11,683 bases of DNA, from the NCBI GenBank assembly GCA_023427085.1, contig JAEZBO010000054.1, positions 1 through 11,683 of the forward strand. The letters are read 5' to 3'. Below, one piece after another: positions 7,037 to 11,683 of the stretch. Origin of the DNA: Pseudomonadota bacterium (GTDB taxonomy: Bacteria > Pseudomonadota > Gammaproteobacteria > Burkholderiales > Burkholderiaceae_B). The first letter of the stretch is position 1; every line of letters starts with the position of its first letter. A program made the translations under genes and the position numbers. The notes beneath the pieces were generated by a model, which was not told where the DNA came from, did not search any database, and saw only the letters and a list, made by a program, of their open reading frames with translations.

Positions 7037-8407
7037 ATGACCTATGCAGAACAACTGGCCGACCACTTCGGCGCCTTCGAACACCACACGCTGACGTCCG
7101 AGACCCGCAAGGCCGTCAAGCGGCTGCTGCTGGACTACATCGGCGTGGCGGTCGCCGGCAGCCAGACCGGCAGCGGGATCGCGGCACGGCGCTACGCCGC
7201 GTCAATGGGCGGTCACGAACAGGCCAGCCTGATCGGCGGCCAGGGCAAGGCGCCGGCGATGCTGGCCGCGCTGGCCAATGCGGTGTCCTCGCACAGCGTC
7301 GAGCTCGACGACATCGACGTGCTGGCGCTGTTCCATTTCAGCCCGCCGGTGTATTCGGCCGCACTGGCGACCGCCGAGCGCCAGCATGCCAGCGGCAAGG
7401 CCTTGATCACGGCGCTGGCGGCCGGCTGCGAGATGATGGAACGCGTCAGCCGTGCCGCCAACACGCGTAATTCGCTGCGCGACCGCGGCTTTCACACCAC
7501 GCCCACCTGCGGCGTGTTCGGCGCGACGATCGCCAGCGCCCATCTGTTGGGGCTGGACCAGGCCCAGACCGTGTCCGCGCTGGGATTGGCCGGTGCGCAG
7601 GCGTGCGGCCTGATGGAGATGTACGGCCCGTCGATGCAGAAACGCTTCAATCCCGGACCGGCCGCGCGCAATGGCGTGACGGCGGCCGAGATGGCCGCGC
7701 TGGGCTTCACCGGCGCGGCGACGATCTTCGAGGGCGAGCGGGGTTTCCTGGCCGCCTTCACCGACCATGGCGAGGCCGGCGAGCTGGTGCGCGAGCTGGA
7801 TCGGCCGTTCGCGCTGGAGATCGAATTCAAGCCTTACTCGTGCGCACGGCCGATCCACAATGCCATCGACTGCGCGCTGCAGGTGCGCCGCGAGCACGCG
7901 CCGGATCCGGCGCGGATCAAGTCGATGCGCATGCTGCGGCATCCGGACTGGGCCCGCTATCACCGCAATGCCGCGCCGCAGACCTATCACGAAGCCCAGG
8001 TCAGCCTGCCTTATTCGGTCGCGGTGGCGCTGGTCGATGGCCAGGCGCTGTTCGGCCAGTACAACAACGAGCGGCTCAAGGATCCTGCCTTGCTGCGGCT
8101 GACCCGGATGCTGCAGATCGACGAGGACGCCAGCCTGCCGCGCGGCGTGTCGTGCCTGCTGCACGTCGAGATGGAGGATGGCCAGCGCTGGCAGGCCCAG
8201 GTGGACGACCCCAAGGGTTCGATCCGCAACCCGATGTCGGATGCCGAGTTGCGCGGCAAGTTCGACAGCCTGGTGCAGCCGGTGCTGGGCAAGGCGGGCG
8301 CCCAGGCGCTGGCAGAGGCCATCGCCGACATCGAGTCGATCGGCGATGTCGGCGAGCTGATGCGGCTGGCGCAGGTCGAGCCGGCCGGCGAGCTGGTGCA
8401 TCGCTAG
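7037..8407 (+). CDS. MmgE/PrpD family protein, copy 2 (divergent pocket)
   Basis: This 456-residue member of the MmgE/PrpD lyase/isomerase family has the standard fold order. It departs from its two neighbours at positions expected to line the pocket: VELDDIDVLALFHF (Asp91, Asp92, and Asp94 where copy 1 has His) without the HPG or HAG that follows in the others, MQKRFNPGPAARNG (Asn205 where the others have His), and KPYSCARPIHNAID (Lys265, Tyr267, Cys269, His274). Substitutions within intact secondary-structure blocks suggest a different substrate or reaction rather than decay. The start is ATG 7037, with AGGA (7027-7030) 6 nt upstream and GGAG (7019-7022) as an alternative. The frame stays open far upstream inside copy 1, but the N-terminus at 7037 fits the family. 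The gene follows copy 1 by 41 bp and precedes the second hydrolase by 10 bp. Confidence 0.91.
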   Translation: MTYAEQLADHFGAFEHHTLTSETRKAVKRLLLDYIGVAVAGSQTGSGIAARRYAASMGGHEQASLIGGQGKAPAMLAALANAVSSHSVELDDIDVLALFHFSPPVYSAALATAERQHASGKALITALAAGCEMMERVSRAANTRNSLRDRGFHTTPTCGVFGATIASAHLLGLDQAQTVSALGLAGAQACGLMEMYGPSMQKRFNPGPAARNGVTAAEMAALGFTGAATIFEGERGFLAAFTDHGEAGELVRELDRPFALEIEFKPYSCARPIHNAIDCALQVRREHAPDPARIKSMRMLRHPDWARYHRNAAPQTYHEAQVSLPYSVAVALVDGQALFGQYNNERLKDPALLRLTRMLQIDEDASLPRGVSCLLHVEMEDGQRWQAQVDDPKGSIRNPMSDAELRGKFDSLVQPVLGKAGAQALAEAIADIESIGDVGELMRLAQVEPAGELVHR

Positions 8408-8417
8408 GGGCCTGAGG

Positions 8418-9230
8418 ATGCCGGCTGCGCTGCCTGACTACGAAGTGCTGGCGCTGCGCTACGCGACGCGGGCGGCCCGGCGCGCCGACAATTTTGTCGG
8501 CGGCGATCCGCACGACGGGCCGATGCCGCTGGACTATTACCTGTGGCTGATACGCGGCGCCGGCCGGCTGGTGGTGGTCGATACCGGCTTCGGCGCCGAC
8601 ATGGCGGCCAAGCGCCATCGCCAGTTGCTGCGCACGCCGGCGCAGGCGCTGGCGCTGGTGGGGGTGGACGTCGCCGAGGTCGCCGACGTGATCGTCACGC
8701 ACCTGCACAACGATCACGTCGGCACGGTCGACACGTTCGCACGGGCGCGGTTCCATCTGCAGGACCGCGAGATGGCCTTCGCCACCGGGCGCTCGATGTG
8801 CGCGGCGTGCCTGAATCGTGCCTACGAGGTCGATCACGTCAGCAGCATGCTGCGGCTGGTCTACGCCGGGCGGGTGACGTTTCACGATGGCGATGCGCAA
8901 CTGGCGCCGGGCCTGAGCGTGCACCGCATCGGTGGCCACACCGACGGCCTGCAGGTGGTGCGTGTGCATACGGCGCGCGGCTGGCTGGTGTTGGCATCGG
9001 ACGCCAGCCATTTCTACGAACATTTCGAGGGCCAGCGCTGTTTTCCGCTGGTCCATCACCTGGGCGAGGTGCTCGAAGGATACGGCCGGCTGCTGGCGCT
9101 GGCCGACTCGCCGCGGCATGTGATCCCCGGGCATGATCCGCGGGTGTTGCGGCGCTATCCTGCCAGCGAACCGTCGTGGGCCGGCATCGTGGCCAGGTTG
9201 GACCTCGAGCCGCTCGATACAGTGGACTGA
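8418..9230 (+). CDS. Lactonase-type metallo-beta-lactamase-fold hydrolase, copy 2
   Basis: This 270-residue paralogue of the hydrolase at 3769-4605 keeps the whole zinc-ligand set: HLHNDH (His95, His97, Asp99, His100), GGHTDG (His174), LASDAS (Asp195) and IPGHDP (His239). Shared blocks include YEV...RYATR, GGDPHD, LLRTPA, ARFHLQD and SHFYEHF. The most different segment is ATGRSMCAACLNRAYEVDHVSSM, which in copy 1 reads ATGRHMVHRQFNHGYEVDEI; this stretch probably lies near the active-site mouth, so the two may accept different lactones. The enzyme should be cytoplasmic. The ATG at 8418 is preceded by AGGGG (8406-8410) that overlaps the stop of the previous gene and lies 7 nt upstream; GAGG at 8414-8417 abuts the ATG and is too close to be the main site. 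Name transfer to N-acyl-homoserine lactonase is likely in automated annotation but is not proof of quorum quenching. Confidence 0.9.
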   Translation: MPAALPDYEVLALRYATRAARRADNFVGGDPHDGPMPLDYYLWLIRGAGRLVVVDTGFGADMAAKRHRQLLRTPAQALALVGVDVAEVADVIVTHLHNDHVGTVDTFARARFHLQDREMAFATGRSMCAACLNRAYEVDHVSSMLRLVYAGRVTFHDGDAQLAPGLSVHRIGGHTDGLQVVRVHTARGWLVLASDASHFYEHFEGQRCFPLVHHLGEVLEGYGRLLALADSPRHVIPGHDPRVLRRYPASEPSWAGIVARLDLEPLDTVD

Positions 9231-9260
9231 TCTGCAGAAGAACAAACCAAGGAGACAGAC

Positions 9261-10253
9261 ATGAGGTTGCTGACGCAAGCCCGTTCGTGGGCATCGATGG
9301 TGGTGGTGGGGGGCGCACTGGGCTGCGCGGCGGGACTGGTCCAGGCCGCGCCGGATTACCCCAATCGGCCGATCACGCTGGTGGTCGGCTTTCCGCCCGG
9401 CGGATCGAACGACATCGTGGCGCGCATCATCGCGCCCAAGCTGGCCGCGGTGCTGGGCACCAGCGTGGTGGTCGAGAACAGGCCGGGCGCCAATGCCATC
9501 ATCGGCACCGAGTACGTCGCGCGTGCCAAGCCCGATGGTTATACGCTGACGCTGGGCAGCGCCAGTCCGCTGGCGATCAGTCCGCACACCTACAGCAAGA
9601 TGCCGATCGATCCGCTCAAGGATCTGGTGGGCGTGACCACGGTCGCCGCCACGCCGGAAGTCGTGGCGGTCAATCCCAAGGTGCCGGCCAACAATCTGGC
9701 CGAGCTGATCGCGCTGTCGAAGACGCGCCAGATCAATGTCTCGTCGTCGGGCAACGGCGGCCTGCCGCATCTGGCCATCGAACTGCTGCGGCAAGCCGGC
9801 GCGGGCGGGCGGATCAGCCACGTGCCCTACAAGGGCGCCGGTCCTGCCGTGGTCGACACGGTCGGCGGCCACGTCGAGGCGGTCATCATGGATCTGCCGG
9901 CGGTCTATGGCATGGTGCAGGAAGGCCGGCTGCGCGCGCTGGCGACCACCAATACCCAGCGCGCCGCGGTGCTGCCCGACCTGCCGACCTCGGTCGAGCA
10001 AGGCTATCCCGGGCTGCTGGCGTTCAACTGGTTCGCCGTGATGGCGCCGGCCAGGACCCCCGCCGCGATCATCGAGCGCCTGCATGCGGCGCTGCTCGAG
10101 GTCGTGCAGGCGCCCGAGATCCGTGCGCAGATGCTGAAGGTCGGCGTCGAACCCTACACCCAGGCCTCGCCGGCGCAGTTCGCCCGGTTCATGACCGAAG
10201 AGACGCGGCGCTGGGGCGAGGTGGCGCGCGCCTCGGGCGCCAAGGCGGATTGA
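9261..10253 (+). CDS. Bug/TctC-family tripartite tricarboxylate transporter substrate-binding protein, copy 2
   Basis: This 330-residue periplasmic solute receptor of the Bug family has a long signal peptide (Arg2, Arg8, then hydrophobic WASMVVVGGALGCAAGLVQA) with cleavage likely after Ala29 (V-Q-A). Family blocks are DYPNRPITLVVGFPPGGSND, RPGANAIIGTEYVARAKPDGYT, VSSSGNGGLPHLAIELLRQA, HVPYKGAGPAVVDTVGGHVE and NWFAVMAPARTP. It is clearly less like Bug copy 1 than the two hydrolases are like each other; for example GNGSSSHLA versus GNGGLPHLA around the ligand cleft, and RTGAGGNI versus RPGANAII. Different ligands are therefore plausible. AAGGAG (9249-9254) lies 6 nt before the ATG, and the gene is 30 bp after hydrolase copy 2. 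A Cys at residue 22 is not in a good lipobox. No permease gene is linked. Confidence 0.93.
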   Translation: MRLLTQARSWASMVVVGGALGCAAGLVQAAPDYPNRPITLVVGFPPGGSNDIVARIIAPKLAAVLGTSVVVENRPGANAIIGTEYVARAKPDGYTLTLGSASPLAISPHTYSKMPIDPLKDLVGVTTVAATPEVVAVNPKVPANNLAELIALSKTRQINVSSSGNGGLPHLAIELLRQAGAGGRISHVPYKGAGPAVVDTVGGHVEAVIMDLPAVYGMVQEGRLRALATTNTQRAAVLPDLPTSVEQGYPGLLAFNWFAVMAPARTPAAIIERLHAALLEVVQAPEIRAQMLKVGVEPYTQASPAQFARFMTEETRRWGEVARASGAKAD

Positions 10254-10267
10254 AGGAGCGGCGTGCG

Positions 10268-11662
10268 ATGAGCAAGGAAACCCTGGTCCTGGCCGAATTC
10301 GTCGCCGGTGTGCGGCCGGCGCATGTACCCGCCGACGTCGCCGAGGTGCTGCAGCGGGCCTTGGTCGATGCGGTGGGGTGCGCGCTGCACGGCAGCGCAT
10401 TGCCGTGGAGCCGGCTGGTGGCCGAGCATGTGCTGGCCGAGGATGCCGGCCGCGACGCGGTGCTGTGGGCCTCGGGCGGCCGGCCTTGCTCGGCGCTGGG
10501 CGCCGCGCTGGCGCACGGCGCCGCGGTGCATGGCTTCGATTTCGATGACCACCATCGCGCCAAGATCCATCCCGGTGCCGCGGTGATCCCGGCCGCGCTG
10601 GCGCTGGGCCAGCGCCTGCACAGCAGTGGCGAACAGTTGCTGGCGGCCATCGCGACCGGCTACGAAACCATGATCCGGGTCAGCCTGGCCGCCAATCCCG
10701 GGCCGGCGCGCATGCGTGGCTGGCATCTGACCGGCACCTGCGGCACCTTCGGCGCCGCCGCGGCCGCCAGCGTGCTGCTGGGCCTGGATGCGCCCACCAC
10801 CGCCAGCGCGCTGGGGCTGGCCGGCACGCAGTCGGCCGGCTTGTGGGCCTTCACCGCCGACGGCGCGATGAGCAAGCGCCTGCACCCGGGCCGCGCCGCG
10901 CAGGGAGGGCTGATGGCCGCCTTGCTGGCGCAACGGGGCTTTCAAGGGCCGACGCAGATCCTCGAGGCCGAAGACGGCGGCTGGCTTGCCGCCATGTCCG
11001 ACCAGCCGCGGCCCGAGCGTATCCACGACGGCCTGGGGCAGGCATGGCGCACGCTGGGAACCTGCTTCAAGCCGCATGCATGCTGCGGCAGCAATCATGC
11101 CTGCGTCGACGGTGCGATCGATATCATGCAGCGGGAAGACCTGAGCCCTGATGACATCGCCAGCGTGCAGGTCGGCATCGGCCAGGTGGTGATGCAGCAG
11201 ACCGGCTTTGCGTATCACCCGGGCTCGGTGCTGAACGCGCAGATGAGCATCCGCTACAACGTCGCGGTGGCCTTGATGGACCGCCGCGCCTATCTCGAGC
11301 AATTCACGCCGCAGCGCATCGCCGATCCGGCGCTGACGCGGCTGGCGGAACGGATCGAGGTCGTGATCGACGCCGAGATGGACGCGGTCTATCCCGAGCG
11401 CTATGCCGGCAAGATCGAGATCGTGTGCCACGACGGCCGCCGCTACGCCGAGCGGGTCGATTTTTCGCGGGGCATGCCCGAACGGCCGATGGATCGGGCC
11501 TGGATCGAAGACAAGTTCCGATCGCTGGCCGGCTCGGTCATCGGCGGCCCGGCCAGCGAGTCGGTGCTGGCCGCGCTGCGGATGGCCTATGAGCTGCCGG
11601 ATTGTGCGGTCCTGAGCGAACGGCTGGGCAGCTTGCGGATGGAGGCGACGCCGGCGGCCTGA
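10268..11662 (+). CDS. MmgE/PrpD family protein, copy 3
   Basis: This 464-residue MmgE/PrpD-family protein keeps the most canonical pocket of the three: HGFDFDDHHRAKIHPGAAV (Asp91, Asp93, Asp94, His95, His101), AMSKRLHPGRAAQGG (Lys203, Arg204, His206) and KPHACCGSNHACVDG (Lys268, His270, His277). By eye the block resembles the Asp/Thr/His pattern around Asp93, Thr97 and His103 of mammalian cis-aconitate decarboxylase, with His95 in place of Thr. It could be a decarboxylase, dehydratase or epimerase of a carboxylic acid. Three cysteines (Cys272, Cys273 and Cys280) cluster next to the predicted pocket. AAGGAG (10253-10258) overlaps the stop of the Bug gene and lies 9 nt before the ATG. It is the last gene seen. 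Only 21 bases follow, holding a 4-bp hairpin too small to call a terminator, so the operon may continue past the window. Confidence 0.92.
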   Translation: MSKETLVLAEFVAGVRPAHVPADVAEVLQRALVDAVGCALHGSALPWSRLVAEHVLAEDAGRDAVLWASGGRPCSALGAALAHGAAVHGFDFDDHHRAKIHPGAAVIPAALALGQRLHSSGEQLLAAIATGYETMIRVSLAANPGPARMRGWHLTGTCGTFGAAAAASVLLGLDAPTTASALGLAGTQSAGLWAFTADGAMSKRLHPGRAAQGGLMAALLAQRGFQGPTQILEAEDGGWLAAMSDQPRPERIHDGLGQAWRTLGTCFKPHACCGSNHACVDGAIDIMQREDLSPDDIASVQVGIGQVVMQQTGFAYHPGSVLNAQMSIRYNVAVALMDRRAYLEQFTPQRIADPALTRLAERIEVVIDAEMDAVYPERYAGKIEIVCHDGRRYAERVDFSRGMPERPMDRAWIEDKFRSLAGSVIGGPASESVLAALRMAYELPDCAVLSERLGSLRMEATPAA

Positions 11663-11683
11663 TCCTGGCGAAGCGCCGCGCGG

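Noticed and set aside
9318..9329. Possible lipoprotein cysteine (GALGC, Cys22) in Bug copy 2
   Set aside because: The residue at -3 is Ala and Leu is at -2, so the lipobox is poor. A better Sec cleavage site (VQA) follows at residues 27-29.
9176..10267. Upstream in-frame extension of PrpD copy 3, giving an 828-residue protein
   Set aside because: It is the out-of-frame reading of Bug 2. AAGGAG 9 nt before ATG 10268 and the family N-terminus decide the start.
8076..10400. 774-codon antisense open frame across PrpD 2, hydrolase 2 and Bug 2
   Set aside because: It crosses several well-supported sense genes, is rich in Arg, His and Gln, and has no domain-like order.
11667..11677. Small hairpin GGCG-AAG-CGCC after the last gene
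   Set aside because: It has only 4 bp with no T-run before the window ends; such repeats are frequent by chance at this G+C content.

Overview
The window is about two-thirds or more G+C by eye and almost entirely coding. It looks like the chromosome of a Bordetella/Achromobacter-type betaproteobacterium (Burkholderiales, Alcaligenaceae). That placement is an inference from the base composition, the two Bug/TctC-type periplasmic binding proteins without a linked permease (a family greatly expanded in Bordetella), and the strings of paralogous catabolic genes. No RNA gene, insertion sequence, CRISPR array or attachment site was seen, and there is no stretch of 300 bases without a gene.

Layout. 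(1) Positions 1-705 hold the 3' part of a YqjM-like old yellow enzyme on the + strand; its start lies outside the window. (2) A CrgA-like LysR regulator lies convergent to it on the - strand (717-1622, GTG start). (3) A short, locally AT-rich divergent control region (1623-1734) carries an 8-bp inverted repeat and weak promoter-like hexamers. (4) A tightly packed + strand gene string runs from 1735 to 11662 with junctions from a 4-bp overlap to 41 bp. It encodes a multidomain FMN/4Fe-4S/FAD ene-reductase (FadH-like), lactonase-type metallo-beta-lactamase-fold hydrolase 1, Bug protein 1, MmgE/PrpD protein 1, MmgE/PrpD protein 2, lactonase-type hydrolase 2, Bug protein 2 and MmgE/PrpD protein 3.

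The striking point is that the operon contains the same gene order twice: hydrolase - Bug - PrpD(-PrpD) followed by hydrolase - Bug - PrpD. The two hydrolases are close paralogues with the same complete zinc-binding set. The three PrpD-family proteins differ from each other at conserved positions around the predicted catalytic pocket.

How the parts may work together (inference). LysR senses a small carboxylate or its product. Secreted Bug proteins capture carboxylated substrates. The lactonases open a lactone intermediate. The PrpD-type lyases or isomerases dehydrate, decarboxylate or epimerise tri/dicarboxylate-like acids. The FadH-like enzyme reduces an activated C=C bond or oxidises a related substrate. 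The substrate cannot be read from the sequence. No pathway with this exact composition is known to me, so the operon is a candidate undescribed organic-acid or lactone catabolic system.
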